Source: Paracoccus sp. S3-43
GTDB lineage: Bacteria; Pseudomonadota; Alphaproteobacteria; Rhodobacterales; Rhodobacteraceae
Direction of reading: 5' to 3'
Length of the DNA: 64,000 nucleotides
NCBI RefSeq assembly: GCF_029027965.1
Contig: NZ_CP119082.1
Location: forward strand, 3,085,001 to 3,149,000
Each line of letters starts with the position of its first letter. Position 1 is the stretch's first letter. This document shows positions 26,106 through 35,340 of the stretch, piece after piece. The notes under the pieces were generated by a model. That model was not told the origin of the DNA and searched no databases. It saw only the letters and a program-made list of their open reading frames with translations. A program made the position numbers and the translations under genes.

Positions 26106-26891
26106 ATGTTCACCATCGCCACCTGGAACATCAACTCGGTCCGCCTGCGCGAGGGGCTGGTCGCGCGGCTGCTGCGCGAAGAGGCGCCGGACATCCTGTG
26201 CCTCCAGGAATGCAAGTCGCCGGTGGACAGGATCCCGCTCGACCAGTTCCGGGCGCTTGGATACCGCTGGATCGTGGCGCGGGGCCAAAAGGGCTATAAC
26301 GGCGTGGCGATCCTGTCGCGGCTGCCGCTGACGGATGCGGGCGACCGCGACTATGCCCGTCTTGGCCATGCCCGCCATGTCGCGGCGCGGCTGGAAAACG
26401 GCGTGACGATCCACAACATGTACGTGCCCGCGGGCGGCGACATCCCCGACCGCGCGGTGAACGAGAAATTCGGCCAGAAGCTGGATTTCGTGGCCGAGAT
26501 GCGCGACGTGTTCCATGCCGACAACCCGCAACGCTCGATCCTGGTGGGCGACCTGAACATCGCCCCGCGCGAGGATGACGTGTGGTCCCACAAGCAGCTG
26601 CTGAAGATCGTCAGCCACACCCCGATCGAGGTCGATCACCTTCTGTCCGCCCAGGACGCGGGCCGATGGGTGGACGTGACGCGCCAGGACATCCCCTCCG
26701 GGCTGCTCTATTCCTGGTGGAGCTATCGCGCCAGGGATTGGGACGCCGCCGACAAGGGCCGCCGCCTGGATCACATCTGGGCCAGCCCCGACATCGCCAA
26801 TGCCGCGCATGGCAGCCGCGTCCTGCGCCCGGTGCGCGGCTGGGACCAGCCCAGCGATCATGTCCCGGTGCTGGCCAGCTTCGATCTTTAA
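26106..26891 (+). CDS. xth: Exodeoxyribonuclease III
   Basis: This 261-residue AP endonuclease/3' exonuclease acts in base-excision repair. Motifs are 'ATWNINSVRLR' at the start, 'LCLQECKS' with the metal Glu near 35, 'NMYVPAGGD' with the active Tyr, 'VGDLNIAPRE' near 148, and the C-terminal 'LDHIWASPD' and 'SDHVPVLA' with catalytic Asp and His. AAAGGAGCC precedes the ATG. Confidence 0.95.
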   Translation: MFTIATWNINSVRLREGLVARLLREEAPDILCLQECKSPVDRIPLDQFRALGYRWIVARGQKGYNGVAILSRLPLTDAGDRDYARLGHARHVAARLENGVTIHNMYVPAGGDIPDRAVNEKFGQKLDFVAEMRDVFHADNPQRSILVGDLNIAPREDDVWSHKQLLKIVSHTPIEVDHLLSAQDAGRWVDVTRQDIPSGLLYSWWSYRARDWDAADKGRRLDHIWASPDIANAAHGSRVLRPVRGWDQPSDHVPVLASFDL

Positions 26892-26892
26892 C

Positions 26893-26920
26893 GCTTCTTC
26901 TTCATTCGAAATATCCTCTG
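26893..26920 (-). repeat. GGATATTT intergenic motif, copy B
   Basis: On the minus strand this reads GAGGATATTTCGAATGAAGA followed by AGAAG. It begins directly after the xth stop codon and points back towards xth. It shares box and purine tail with copy A near 5613. Confidence 0.5.
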
Positions 26921-26935
26921 GGGTGAGACGCGCCC

Positions 26936-26962
26936 GGAAAAAGGTCCATTGGACCTTTTTCC
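26936..26962 (+). terminator. Strong hairpin terminator after xth
   Basis: A perfect 12-bp stem GGAAAAAGGTCC/GGACCTTTTTCC (26936-26947 with 26951-26962) with a 3-nt loop has its own T-run in the right arm. Two more hairpins follow: a perfect 9-bp stem at 26972-26993 and a GC stem near 26995-27012. Confidence 0.75.
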
Positions 26963-27096
26963 GCGGTGAACGCCTGCCGCCCCTGCGGCAGGCAGGGGGG
27001 CGAAGCGCCCCCGGCCTTGCCACCCGAAACAACCCTTCCCCTTGCGCGCCCCAGCCCCCATATTGCCGCCAACCGCTCGGACCATCTGGGGAACCC

Positions 27097-28008
27097 ATGA
27101 CCATGCTTTTCGATACCGCCGACGCCCCCAAGCCCGCCGATTTCATCAAGGACGTGACCGAGGCCGACTTCATGGCCGAGGTCGTGCAGGCCTCGATGCA
27201 GGTGCCGGTGATCGTCGATTTCTGGGCGCCGTGGTGCGGCCCCTGCAAGACCCTCGGCCCGCAGCTCGAATCCGAGGTCGCCCGCCACAAGGGCCGGGTC
27301 CGCATGGCCAAGGTCAATGTGGACGAGAACCAGATGATCGCCGCGCAGCTTCGCGTCCAGTCGATTCCGACCGTCTATGCCTTCTTCCAGGGCCAGCCGG
27401 TCGACGCCTTTCAGGGGGCGATCCCGCAAAGCCAGATCAAGCAGTTCGTGGACAAGCTGGCGGGGCTGTCGGGCGAGGACGGCGGGCTGGCCGACGCGCT
27501 TGCCGCCGCCGAACAGATGCTGGAGGAAGGCGCCTTCACGGACGCCGCCGAGACCTTCGCCGCCATCGCCGGCGAAGACCCCTCCAGCAACGAGGCCTGG
27601 GCGGGGGTGGTGCGCGCGTATCTGGCGGCGGGCGACGCGGATGCCGCGCAGACGGCCCTGGACGCCATCCCCGCCCCCGCCGCGTCAAGCGCCCCGGTCG
27701 AGGCCGCGCGTGCCCGGCTGCACCTTGCCCGCCAAGCCGCCAAGGCCGGGCCGCTGGACGCCCTGCAAGCCCGCGTCGATGCCGACCCCGACGACCAGCA
27801 GGCGCGGCTGGAATACGCCCAGGCGCTGCACGCCGCGGGCCGGGTCGAGGACGCCATCGACATCCTGCTGGACAGCTTCCGCCGCGACCGCGACTGGAAC
27901 GACGGCGCGGCCAAGGCGCAGTTGCTGACCATTTTCGACAGCCTCAAGCCGAACGACCCGCTGGCCCAGAAGGGACGTCGCCGCCTGTCGTCCCTGATCT
28001 TCGCCTGA
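27097..28008 (+). CDS. Thioredoxin-TPR co-chaperone (CnoX/YbbN-like)
   Basis: The 303-residue cytosolic protein has an N-terminal thioredoxin domain with W-C-G-P-C in 'DFWAPWCGPCKTLGP' near 47 and cis-Pro 'VQSIPTVYAF' near 90. A C-terminal tetratricopeptide region (about 130-290) follows. This is the CnoX/YbbN architecture, holdases that protect proteins from oxidation and pass them to GroEL. It begins a run of same-strand genes (LON-domain, Trm112 and rhomboid) with 1-9 bp spacing or overlaps. Confidence 0.88.
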   Translation: MTMLFDTADAPKPADFIKDVTEADFMAEVVQASMQVPVIVDFWAPWCGPCKTLGPQLESEVARHKGRVRMAKVNVDENQMIAAQLRVQSIPTVYAFFQGQPVDAFQGAIPQSQIKQFVDKLAGLSGEDGGLADALAAAEQMLEEGAFTDAAETFAAIAGEDPSSNEAWAGVVRAYLAAGDADAAQTALDAIPAPAASSAPVEAARARLHLARQAAKAGPLDALQARVDADPDDQQARLEYAQALHAAGRVEDAIDILLDSFRRDRDWNDGAAKAQLLTIFDSLKPNDPLAQKGRRRLSSLIFA

Positions 28009-28016
28009 TCCCGGCC

Positions 28017-28655
28017 ATGCGGTTCCGCTTCGACCTGCCCGCGCGCATCCCGCTGTTTCCCCTGACCGGGGCGGTGCTGATGCCGCGCGGGCGGATCCCC
28101 CTGCATGTGTTCGAACCGCGCTATCTGCAAATGCTGGACGATGCGCTGAAGACCGACCACCGCCTGATCGGCCTGATCCAGCCCGAGGGTTCCGACGCAA
28201 ACGGGGGGCTGGCCTCGATCGGCTGCGCGGGCCGGGTGGTGGCCTTTTCCGAAACCGACGACGGGCGGCAGATGATTTCCCTGCTGGCCGTGTCGCGCTT
28301 TCGCCTGGCCGAGGTGCAGGAGGGGTTCACCCCCTATCTGATGGCCCAGGTCGACTGGTCGTCCTTCGCCCGCGACCTGAAGGGCCCCGAGAACGATCCC
28401 GGACTGGATCGCGACACGCTGTTTCCGCTGTTGCGGCGCTATATGGACGCGCATGAACTCTCGACCGACTGGGACGCCGCCGCCGAGGCCCAGGACGAGG
28501 CGCTGATCAATTCGCTGTCGATGGTGCTGCCCTTTTCGCCCGGCGACAGGCAGGCGCTGCTGGAAAGCCCCAGCCTGGCGGACCGGCGCGAACTGTTGCA
28601 GGGCCTGATCGAATTCGCCCTGCGTGGCGGCGATACCGAGGACCGACTGCAATGA
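28017..28655 (+). CDS. LON substrate-binding-domain protein
   Basis: The 212-residue product is a stand-alone LON N-terminal domain. It starts '[20 protein letters not shown]' and contains '[15 protein letters not shown]' in the form '[19 protein letters not shown]'. It lacks the AAA+ and protease domains of Lon, so it is not a protease itself; its role is unknown but probably substrate or partner binding. It begins 8 bp after the thioredoxin-TPR gene and overlaps Trm112 by 4 bp. Confidence 0.9.
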   Translation: MRFRFDLPARIPLFPLTGAVLMPRGRIPLHVFEPRYLQMLDDALKTDHRLIGLIQPEGSDANGGLASIGCAGRVVAFSETDDGRQMISLLAVSRFRLAEVQEGFTPYLMAQVDWSSFARDLKGPENDPGLDRDTLFPLLRRYMDAHELSTDWDAAAEAQDEALINSLSMVLPFSPGDRQALLESPSLADRRELLQGLIEFALRGGDTEDRLQ

Positions 28656-28846
28656 CCCAAAGCCCCCCGCCCGCCTTCGACCGCCACATGATCGAGGCGC
28701 TTGTCTGCCCCGTCACCCATACCACCCTGTCCTATGACGCGGCGCGCCAGGAACTGGTGTCGCGGGCGGCGGGGCTGGCCTTCCCGATCCGCGCGGGCAT
28801 CCCGATCATGCTGGTGGCCGAGGCCCGCCAGATCAAGGCGGACTGA
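28652..28846 (+). CDS. Trm112 family protein
   Basis: The 64-residue protein has the Trm112/UPF0434 pattern '[17 protein letters not shown]' and '[17 protein letters not shown]'. Eukaryotic Trm112 activates methyltransferases; the bacterial role is not settled. Only one of the usual zinc cysteines is present (C-P-V-T), as in many alphaproteobacterial members. It overlaps both neighbours, by 4 bp upstream and 1 bp downstream. Confidence 0.85.
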   Translation: MTQSPPPAFDRHMIEALVCPVTHTTLSYDAARQELVSRAAGLAFPIRAGIPIMLVAEARQIKAD

Positions 28847-29568
28847 TGGCGGCCCAGTCCGGTCCCATCGCCGTCACCCGGCCCCTGCTGCCCCTGTGGG
28901 TCAAGGTCGTGATCGGGCTGTGCTGCGGGATCGAGGCGCTGTTGCTGGTCAGCGACCTGCTGAACTGGCGCCTGACCTTCGTCGTCCCCCGGCAGTCCGG
29001 CATCCTGTCCTATTTCACCCAGCAGCGCATCGGCATCCCGATCCGGCAGATGGTCGACTATCTGTTCGGCTTCTGGTCGGCGCAGGTCCGTGCGGGCCAT
29101 GGCCTCTATCCCGGCCAGCCTGCGGCGATGTTCGCGACCTATGGATTTCTGCACGCCGGGCCGATCCACCTGGGCATGAACATGCTGTCGCTGGTGGCCA
29201 TCGCGCGGGAATTGAACCGCCTGATCGGCGCCGCGCGCATGGCCTTGGTCTATGCCGTCACGCAGGTCGCGGCCGCGCTGCTGTTCGCGCTGATGACGCC
29301 GCAGGGCGGGCCGATGATCGGCGCCTCGGGGGCGATCTTCGGGCTGGCGGGCGCGCTGATCGGCTTCGCCGCCGTGACCGGCTGGCGCCGCCGCCGCCCG
29401 CTGGGCCAGTTGTGGCGCGGCGTCGCGATGATGGTGGTGCTGAACGTCGCGCTGACCGTGCTGATGCCCTCGATCGCGTGGGAGGCGCATCTGGGCGGCA
29501 CGCTGGCGGGCCTGGTCATGGGCGCCTGGATGGCGATGACCCGCCGCCCCCGCGCATCAGCCTTCTGA
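28846..29568 (+). CDS. Rhomboid family intramembrane serine protease
   Basis: The 240-residue membrane protein has about six helices. The catalytic Ser is in 'MIGASGAIFGLAGAL' near residue 162 and the catalytic His in 'WEAHLGGTLAGLVMG' near 218. The helix-2 'HxGxxHLxxNM' signature appears as 'FLHAGPIHLGMNMLSL' near 100. It probably cleaves membrane-anchored substrates within the bilayer. Its 3' end overlaps the convergent DUF2268 gene by 12 bp. Confidence 0.92.
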   Translation: MAAQSGPIAVTRPLLPLWVKVVIGLCCGIEALLLVSDLLNWRLTFVVPRQSGILSYFTQQRIGIPIRQMVDYLFGFWSAQVRAGHGLYPGQPAAMFATYGFLHAGPIHLGMNMLSLVAIARELNRLIGAARMALVYAVTQVAAALLFALMTPQGGPMIGASGAIFGLAGALIGFAAVTGWRRRRPLGQLWRGVAMMVVLNVALTVLMPSIAWEAHLGGTLAGLVMGAWMAMTRRPRASAF

Positions 29569-30237
29569 AGGGGTTTCCGCCTCGGCCTGACCTTCAGCCT
29601 GCCCCTCGGCCGCCGCGATCCGGCGCAGGGTCTGGCGGAACGGCTCGGGCGCCGCCGTGGCAAGCCCGGCGGGGCTGTCGCCGGGATGCCGCGCCAGGTG
29701 ATCGGCGATGATCCGGTGGCCCAGGCTGGTGCCGGTGCCCTTGCGCAGGTCGCCCTTGCCGCCGAACCAGCGGCCATGGTCGTAATCGCGCCGCGCCCAT
29801 TCGTTCATCGCCTGTCGCATGGCCCCAGCCGCGGGCCGCACGGCATCGACCGCATCCGGCTGGCCGCCCAGCACCTGCAAGACGAAATGCCCGGCCAGCC
29901 CCTCGCTGACCAGAACCTCGCCCAGCGACCGGCCATAGCCCGGCCCGTCCCAGCGGACCAGATGCGCCATCTGCCGGACAAGGGCGCGGGTGAAATGCAG
30001 GGGATCGAATCGGTCGGGCGTCAGCGCGATCTCGATCACGCCGGGCGCGCGGCAGCGGCCCTGGATCGCGCCATCCGCCGAGCGGTCAGACTGCGCGCCG
30101 ACCACCAGATCGAAATCCGGCAGATCGGCATGGTCCGAGGCCCGCGCCACCGCCTCGCGGCCGGCCTGCCGGACTTCGGACAGGACCGGCGTCAGCGCGT
30201 GGCGCGCATTCAGAAGATGGAGGGTCCAGAGCGTCAT
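29557..30237 (-). CDS. DUF2268-like protein with degenerate protease motif
   Basis: The 226-residue protein resembles DUF2268 putative zinc proteases through 'GYGRSLGEVLVSEGLAGHFV' (residues about 103-122). However, the expected H-E-x-x-H is replaced by 'RQMAHLVRW' near 88-96, so the metal-binding His and catalytic Glu are missing. It may be a non-catalytic binder or a decaying gene. No good ribosome-binding site precedes the ATG at 30237. Codon use looks normal for the genome. Confidence 0.6.
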   Translation of the reverse strand: MTLWTLHLLNARHALTPVLSEVRQAGREAVARASDHADLPDFDLVVGAQSDRSADGAIQGRCRAPGVIEIALTPDRFDPLHFTRALVRQMAHLVRWDGPGYGRSLGEVLVSEGLAGHFVLQVLGGQPDAVDAVRPAAGAMRQAMNEWARRDYDHGRWFGGKGDLRKGTGTSLGHRIIADHLARHPGDSPAGLATAAPEPFRQTLRRIAAAEGQAEGQAEAETPSEG

Positions 30238-30366
30238 GGGGTCTGGATATAGCGCCTTGCGAAGACGCGCGCCAGCGGCGGGAACGGGCAATGCAGGATC
30301 GGCGGATGGAAGCCGCGCAAACGCGGATGCTGCGGGCAGGCCTTGGCAGGGGTGTCGGTCAGAGGC

Positions 30367-30437
30367 GGCCGGTCCCCAGGAACGCGCGAACATACGGGGG
30401 ACCGGCCTCTTTCGCGCGGGCTTTGCCCTCACGAAAG
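30367..30437. repeat. Two-hairpin element, copy 1
   Basis: Hairpin I pairs GGCCGGTCCCC (30367-30377) with GGGGACCGGCC (30397-30407) around a 19-nt loop starting AGGAACGCGCGAACA. Hairpin II pairs CTTTCG (30409-30414) with CGAAAG (30432-30437). The strand that is transcribed is not known. Confidence 0.65.
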
Positions 30438-30488
30438 TCCGATGCGCCGGGGCATCGCCAAGGGCGATGGCCTGCGCTATGGTTTGAA

Positions 30489-30562
30489 GACCGGCCCCCA
30501 GGAACGCGCGAACAGGACGGGGGCCGGTCTCTTTCGCGGGCGCGCGGGCGCCGCTGCGAAAG
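30489..30562. repeat. Two-hairpin element, copy 2
   Basis: Hairpin I pairs GACCGGCCCCC (30489-30499) with GGGGGCCGGTC (30519-30529) around a 19-nt loop again starting AGGAACGCGCGAACA. Hairpin II pairs CTTTCGC (30531-30537) with GCGAAAG (30556-30562). It ends 20 bases beyond the ccoP stop codon. The stem differs from copy 1 by compensated changes. Confidence 0.65.
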
Positions 30563-30582
30563 CTCGGGTGATCCGGGCGGGG

Positions 30583-31623
30583 TTATTCCCCGCCGCCCAG
30601 ACCATGGACATAGGTGGCGACGGCGCGGATCTCGGCCTCGGACAGGCGCGCGGACCAGGACGGCATCACGCCATAGGGGCCTTCGCCGACGATCCGGGTC
30701 AGGGTCGCGTGGTCGTTGCCGTAAAGCCAGACCGCATCGGCCAGGTTCGGGGCGCCCTGGCCGCGGTCGCCGGTGCCGTCCTCCATATGGCAGGCCGAGC
30801 AGTTGTCGGCAAAAACCTGCGCGCCCTCGGCCGCGCTGGCCGGGTCATGCGGCAGGTCGGACAGCGACAGGACGTGATTCACCACCTGGTCGATCTGCGT
30901 GCGGTCCAGGATGCCGTCGCTGCCGAAATGCGGCATTTCCGAATAGCGGGTGTCGCCGTCCTGGGGATCGCGGACGCCGTGCTGCACGGTCAGGTGGATA
31001 TCCTCCAGCGTGCCGCCCCACAGCCAGTCGTTGTCCAGCAGGTTGGGATAGCCCCGTGCCCCGCCCGCGCCCGAACCGTGGCATTGCGCGCACCAAGTGC
31101 GGAACACCGCGCCCCCGGCATTGGTCGCATAGCTGAGCAGTTCCGGGTCGGCCGGGATGGCGGCCAGCTCGACCTCGGCCAGGCGGGTCTGGATGGCGGC
31201 GTTGGCCTGGTCGAAACGGTCGATCTCGGCCGCGACCTCCTGGCGATAGTCGGTGCCCAGCAGCCCCTGGGTCGCGCGGTTGACCAGCGGGATGGCCGGA
31301 TAGGCCACGACATAGCCCACCGCCCAGATGATCGTGGCATAGAAGGTCCACAGCCACCAGCGGGGCATCGGGTTGTCGTATTCGGTGATCCCGTCCCATT
31401 GGTGGCCGGTCGAGCCGACCTCCTGCACCAGACCCTTGCGGCGGACCTGCCTGCGCATCTTCGGCGCGACCGGCTGGTCGGGCCGGGGGCGTTCGGGGAT
31501 CTCGCCCACGATCTTGGCCGCGTGTTCGCTGTCGGCCGCGTGCCGCTGGACCGACACCCGGTTGTCGGGATTGGCAGGGTCGATATGCGGATCGACCGGC
31601 TTGTCCTTGTCGTTGTCGGCCAT
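30583..31623 (-). CDS. ccoP: cbb3-type cytochrome c oxidase, diheme subunit CcoP
   Basis: The 346-residue membrane-anchored diheme cytochrome c passes electrons to CcoO/CcoN. Heme sites are C-A-Q-C-H (178-182) and C-S-A-C-H (275-279), with Met ligand candidates in 'SEMPHFG' and 'GVMPSW'. The single helix is near 90-112. About 70 hydrophilic residues precede the conserved '[19 protein letters not shown]', an N-terminal extension longer than in many CcoP proteins. It overlaps ccoQ by 1 bp (TGATG) and is last in ccoNOQP. Confidence 0.96.
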   Translation of the reverse strand: MADNDKDKPVDPHIDPANPDNRVSVQRHAADSEHAAKIVGEIPERPRPDQPVAPKMRRQVRRKGLVQEVGSTGHQWDGITEYDNPMPRWWLWTFYATIIWAVGYVVAYPAIPLVNRATQGLLGTDYRQEVAAEIDRFDQANAAIQTRLAEVELAAIPADPELLSYATNAGGAVFRTWCAQCHGSGAGGARGYPNLLDNDWLWGGTLEDIHLTVQHGVRDPQDGDTRYSEMPHFGSDGILDRTQIDQVVNHVLSLSDLPHDPASAAEGAQVFADNCSACHMEDGTGDRGQGAPNLADAVWLYGNDHATLTRIVGEGPYGVMPSWSARLSEAEIRAVATYVHGLGGGE

Positions 31624-31811
31624 CACCGGCCCTCCTTCTCATCCGTCTTCGCGGGACGGTTCTCGTGCCGGAAAATGCTTTCGGCGGCGTCTTTCTGGGC
31701 CTTTCTGGCGCCGGGGCGGAACACGAACAGGATCACGCCCACGAAGAACAGGGTCAGCACCAGCAGCGCCCAGCTGTCGGCCAGCCCGCGCAGGAAGCTG
31801 TAGGTTTCCAT
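31623..31811 (-). CDS. ccoQ: cbb3 oxidase subunit CcoQ
   Basis: This 62-residue protein has one membrane helix (about 13-32, '[19 protein letters not shown]') and a charged C-terminal tail with '[17 protein letters not shown]', the common CcoQ pattern. CcoQ stabilises the CcoP-containing complex. It lies between ccoO and ccoP. Confidence 0.92.
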   Translation of the reverse strand: METYSFLRGLADSWALLVLTLFFVGVILFVFRPGARKAQKDAAESIFRHENRPAKTDEKEGR

Positions 31812-31821
31812 GCCCGCCCCC

Positions 31822-32547
31822 TTACCGCGTCGGATCCGGCTGGAAGGTCGAGAAGTCGACCATCGTGCCCAGCACTTGCAGATAGGCGACCAGGGCGTCC
31901 ATCTCCGTCAGCTGCGGCTGGCGGTCGAAGTTGCGCTGCTGCGCGCCCGGATAGCGTTCCTGAAGGCCCGAGGCATCGGCGTTGGGATCGGCCTGCGCCC
32001 GGAAATCCTCGGCCGCGGCGGCGATCATCTCCTCGGAATAGGGCACGCCGACCAGGGCATCGGTTTCCACGCGGTCCCGGATGTATTCGGGGCCGATGAT
32101 CCGGTTCATCAGGTGGCCATAGCTGGGCATGATGGATTCCGGCACCACCGATTGCGGGTCGCGCAGGTGGTCCAGATGCCATTCGTCCGAATAGCGCCCG
32201 CCCACGCGCGCCAGATCCGGTCCGGTGCGCTTGGACCCCCACTGGAACGGGTGGTCATACATCGATTCCGCCGCCAGCGAGTAATGGCCATAGCGTTCGA
32301 CCTCGTCGCGCATCGGGCGGATCATCTGGCTGTGGCAGACATAGCAGCCCTCGCGGACGTAGACGTCGCGGCCGGTCAGTTCCAGCGGGGTGTAGGGGCG
32401 GACTCCTTCCACCTTCTCGATGGTGTTTTCCAGATAGAACAGGGGCGTGATCTGGACCAGGCCGCCGATGGTCACGACGATGAAGGAAAAGATCAGCAGC
32501 AGCGTCGCGTTCTTTTCAAGGATCTTGTGCTTTTCAAGGATCTGCAT
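31822..32547 (-). CDS. ccoO: cbb3 oxidase monoheme subunit CcoO
   Basis: The 241-residue membrane-anchored cytochrome c has one N-terminal helix (about 16-35) and one heme site, C-Y-V-C-H (68-72), in '[19 protein letters not shown]'. The conserved '[16 protein letters not shown]' and 'PSYGHL' follow. It takes electrons from CcoP or other donors to CcoN. It starts 13 bp after ccoN. Confidence 0.97.
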   Translation of the reverse strand: MQILEKHKILEKNATLLLIFSFIVVTIGGLVQITPLFYLENTIEKVEGVRPYTPLELTGRDVYVREGCYVCHSQMIRPMRDEVERYGHYSLAAESMYDHPFQWGSKRTGPDLARVGGRYSDEWHLDHLRDPQSVVPESIMPSYGHLMNRIIGPEYIRDRVETDALVGVPYSEEMIAAAAEDFRAQADPNADASGLQERYPGAQQRNFDRQPQLTEMDALVAYLQVLGTMVDFSTFQPDPTR

Positions 32548-32560
32548 GGCTGGCTTCCCC

Positions 32561-34165
32561 CTATTCGGCCGGCACGGCGATGGCCGTCGAATGGGCTTTG
32601 GGCTGACGGGCCACGGTGGCCCAGAGGTTATAGGCCATGATGATCCCGCCGGTCAGGTACAGAACCCCGCCCAGGGCGCGCACCACGTTCATCGCGAACT
32701 TGGCCTGCACGGCATCGGCGAAGGCGTTGACCAGGAAGCCCTGGCTGTCGACCTCGCGCCACATCAGGCCCTCCATGATGCCCGACACCCACATGGACGC
32801 CGCGTAGAGAACCAGGCCGATGGTCGCCAGCCAGAAGTGCCAGCTGACAAGCGACAGGCTGTAGAGGCGCTCGCGGCCCCACAGGCGCGGCGTCAGGTAA
32901 TACAGCGCGCCGAAGGTGATCATGCCGTTCCAGCCAAGCGCGCCGGAATGGACATGGCCGATGGTCCAGTCGGTATAATGCGACAGGCTGTTCACGGCCT
33001 TGATCGACATCATCGGTCCTTCGAAGGTCGCCATGCCGTAGAAGCCGACGGCCACCACCATCATCCGCAGGATCGGGTCGGTGCGCAGCTTGTCCCAGGC
33101 CCCCGACAGCGTCATCAGCCCGTTGATCATCCCGCCCCAGGACGGCATCCACAGCATGATCGAGAAGACCATCCCCAGCGTCGAGGCCCAGTCGGGCAGC
33201 GCGGTATAGTGCAGGTGGTGCGGACCGGCCCAGATATACAGGAAGATCAGCGCCCAGAAATGGATGATCGACAGCTTGTAGGAATAGACCGGACGCTCGG
33301 CCTGTTTCGGGATGAAGTAATACATCATCCCCAGAAATCCCGCGGTCAGGAAGAAGCCCACGGCGTTGTGGCCGTACCACCACTGCACCATCGCGTCCTG
33401 CACGCCGGAAAACACCTGGACCGACTTCGATCCGAAGATGCTGACCGGCATCGACAGGTTGTTGACGATATGCAGCATCGCGATGGTCACGATGAAGGCC
33501 AGATAGAACCAGTTGGCGACGTAGATATGGGGTTCCTTGCGCTTGATCACGGTGCCCAGGAACACGGCCAGATAGGCCACCCAGACCACCGTCAGCCACC
33601 AGTCCACATACCATTCGGGTTCGGCATATTCCTTGGACTGGGTGGCGCCCGCGATATAGCCGGTCGCGGCCAGCACGATGAACAGGTTGTATCCCCAGAA
33701 CACGAACCACGCGAGGTTCCCGCCCCACAGCCGCGCCGCACTGGTGCGCTGCACGACATAGAAGGACGTGGCGATCAGCGCGTTGCCGCCAAAGGCGAAG
33801 ATCACCGCGCTGGTGTGCAGCGGGCGCAGCTTGCCGAAGTTGGTATAGCCCTGGGTCAGGTCTGACAGGTTCAGCGCCGGGAAGGCCAGCTGAAAGGCGA
33901 TGACCACCCCCACCAGGAAGCCCACCACGCCCCAGAACGCCGTGGCGATCACCCCGAACCGGACCACGTCGTCCATGTATTGCGAGGTATCGACCGCCCG
34001 CACCGGCTCGTCCGCCTGGCGCAGCGCCCAGACGAACATTCCCGCCGCCACCAGCATGACGACGATCGCGTTGACCATATAGGCCGGATCGCGCGCCATG
34101 TTGGCGCCGATGGCGGCCAACAGCGCGATCAAGCCCAGCAAGATCAGCTTTACATAATTCCACAT
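32561..34165 (-). CDS. ccoN: cbb3 oxidase catalytic subunit CcoN
   Basis: The 534-residue heme-copper oxidase subunit reduces O2 at high affinity and pumps protons. About 12-14 helices are visible. Conserved His ligands are in '[15 protein letters not shown]' (low-spin heme), '[14 protein letters not shown]' (CuB), '[15 protein letters not shown]' (CuB pair) and '[14 protein letters not shown]' (heme ligands). The ATG at 34165 follows AGGTGG. The divergent upstream gap has a perfect FNR-type box, fitting oxygen-limited induction. Confidence 0.97.
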   Translation of the reverse strand: MWNYVKLILLGLIALLAAIGANMARDPAYMVNAIVVMLVAAGMFVWALRQADEPVRAVDTSQYMDDVVRFGVIATAFWGVVGFLVGVVIAFQLAFPALNLSDLTQGYTNFGKLRPLHTSAVIFAFGGNALIATSFYVVQRTSAARLWGGNLAWFVFWGYNLFIVLAATGYIAGATQSKEYAEPEWYVDWWLTVVWVAYLAVFLGTVIKRKEPHIYVANWFYLAFIVTIAMLHIVNNLSMPVSIFGSKSVQVFSGVQDAMVQWWYGHNAVGFFLTAGFLGMMYYFIPKQAERPVYSYKLSIIHFWALIFLYIWAGPHHLHYTALPDWASTLGMVFSIMLWMPSWGGMINGLMTLSGAWDKLRTDPILRMMVVAVGFYGMATFEGPMMSIKAVNSLSHYTDWTIGHVHSGALGWNGMITFGALYYLTPRLWGRERLYSLSLVSWHFWLATIGLVLYAASMWVSGIMEGLMWREVDSQGFLVNAFADAVQAKFAMNVVRALGGVLYLTGGIIMAYNLWATVARQPKAHSTAIAVPAE

Positions 34166-34271
34166 GGCTTCCACCTGCGTCCCTTGGCCGGAATGACCGG
34201 ACGGCACGAATCGCCGCCGGACAGATCCCTTCGTTGCTGCCCCGAATAAGGCGGCGGCGACACACGAAACC

Positions 34272-34285
34272 TTGATCTGCATCAA
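34272..34285. promoter_or_regulatory. FNR/FnrP box, perfect
   Basis: TTGATCTGCATCAA matches the FNR/Anr consensus TTGAT-N4-ATCAA exactly. It lies 107 bp from the ccoN start and 81 bp from the usp start in the divergent gap. Confidence 0.88.
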
Positions 34286-34295
34286 GTTCGGCTGT

Positions 34296-34309
34296 TTGAT
34301 TCCGGTCAA
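34296..34309. promoter_or_regulatory. FNR/FnrP box, one mismatch
   Basis: TTGATTCCGGTCAA matches the FNR consensus except for one base in the right half. It is 24 bp centre-to-centre from the perfect box and nearer to usp, so each divergent gene may have its own site. Confidence 0.7.
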
Positions 34310-34365
34310 GGCTGCGGCGTGGCAAATCCGCCATCCTCTGCCCCGACATGATCAAGGAGACCGAG

Positions 34366-35202
34366 ATGGGTTACAAAAGCATCCTGACCGTCCTGTCCGA
34401 CGCCCGCCAGCTGCCCCAGCTTGACGCGGCGGCGGCCCTGGCCGCGCGCGAGGACGGGCATCTGTCGGTCCTCAGCCTGGGACTGGATCACACGCAGGTG
34501 GGCTATTACTTCCCGAACGGGATGCCCTATGCGTTCCAGGACGCCATCGACTTGGCGATGGACCAGGCCGAGACGCTGGACCAGACGGTCCGGCAGCACC
34601 TGGCCCGCTTCGGCGACCTTCGCTGGTCGTCCGAGGCCGCGGTGGCCCAGATCGGCGGCATCGCCAACCTGGTGGGAATGCGCGCGCGGTTTTCCGACCT
34701 GACCGTCCTGTCCCGCCCCTATGGCGAGGACGCCCCCGGAGAGGCCGAGGCCGTGGTCGAGGCCGCGCTGTTCGAGGGCTGCTGCCCGGTCCTGGTCCTG
34801 CCCGGCACCGACCTGCCTGCCGATCCGCCGGGCAAGGTGCTGATCGCCTGGAACCAGTCGACCGAGGCCCTGGCCGCCGTCCGCCGCGCGCTGCCCTTGC
34901 TCAAAGCCGCCGGTTCGGTCGAGATCACGGTGATCGACCCGCGCGCCGGCACCGACGGATCCGAACCCGGCGCGCCCCTGGCGCAGATGCTGAACCGCCA
35001 CGGCGTTCATGCCGACATCGCCGTGCTGGCCCGCACCTCGGGCACCGTCAGCGAGGAACTGAACCGCCGCGCGACCGAAATCGCCGCCGACCTGGTGGTG
35101 ATGGGCGCCTATGGCCATTCGCGCTTCCGCCAGGCGATCCTGGGCGGGGCCACGCGCAACATGCTGGAAAAGGCCAAGGTGCCGGTGTTCATGGCGCGGT
35201 GA
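34366..35202 (+). CDS. Universal stress protein, tandem-domain
   Basis: This 278-residue protein has two UspA-type domains, the second ending with 'DLVVMGAYGHSRFRQAILGGATRNML' (about 243-268), an intact ATP-binding G-x2-G-x9-G region. The first domain is divergent and lacks a clear nucleotide loop. The ATG at 34366 follows AAGGAGA; an ATG 18 bases upstream overlaps that site. It is divergent from ccoN with FNR boxes between, as seen in Paracoccus, suggesting induction at low oxygen. Confidence 0.9.
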   Translation: MGYKSILTVLSDARQLPQLDAAAALAAREDGHLSVLSLGLDHTQVGYYFPNGMPYAFQDAIDLAMDQAETLDQTVRQHLARFGDLRWSSEAAVAQIGGIANLVGMRARFSDLTVLSRPYGEDAPGEAEAVVEAALFEGCCPVLVLPGTDLPADPPGKVLIAWNQSTEALAAVRRALPLLKAAGSVEITVIDPRAGTDGSEPGAPLAQMLNRHGVHADIAVLARTSGTVSEELNRRATEIAADLVVMGAYGHSRFRQAILGGATRNMLEKAKVPVFMAR

Positions 35203-35340
35203 CTGGAAACCGCTGTCTGGCGGAGGCTTTGCCTTCGCCACGCGGTGCCCCATCCTTCCCGCACCGCCCCCCTGCGGGCGCCGGCCTTCCGTGGTCGTGG
35301 GGTGGCGCCGTTTTTGAGCGGCACGTCGCTTCGCGGGCGG

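Larger units (their letters stand above)
30238..30582. other. Intergenic region with duplicated hairpin element
   Basis: This 345-bp gap lies between the DUF2268 start and the ccoP stop. It has no gene, but holds two copies of a two-hairpin element, listed separately, whose stems differ in sequence yet remain paired. Confidence 0.6.

Noticed and set aside
32447-33865. 472-codon open frame opposite ccoN
   Set aside because: It is a shadow of the well-supported ccoN gene, with no family pattern.
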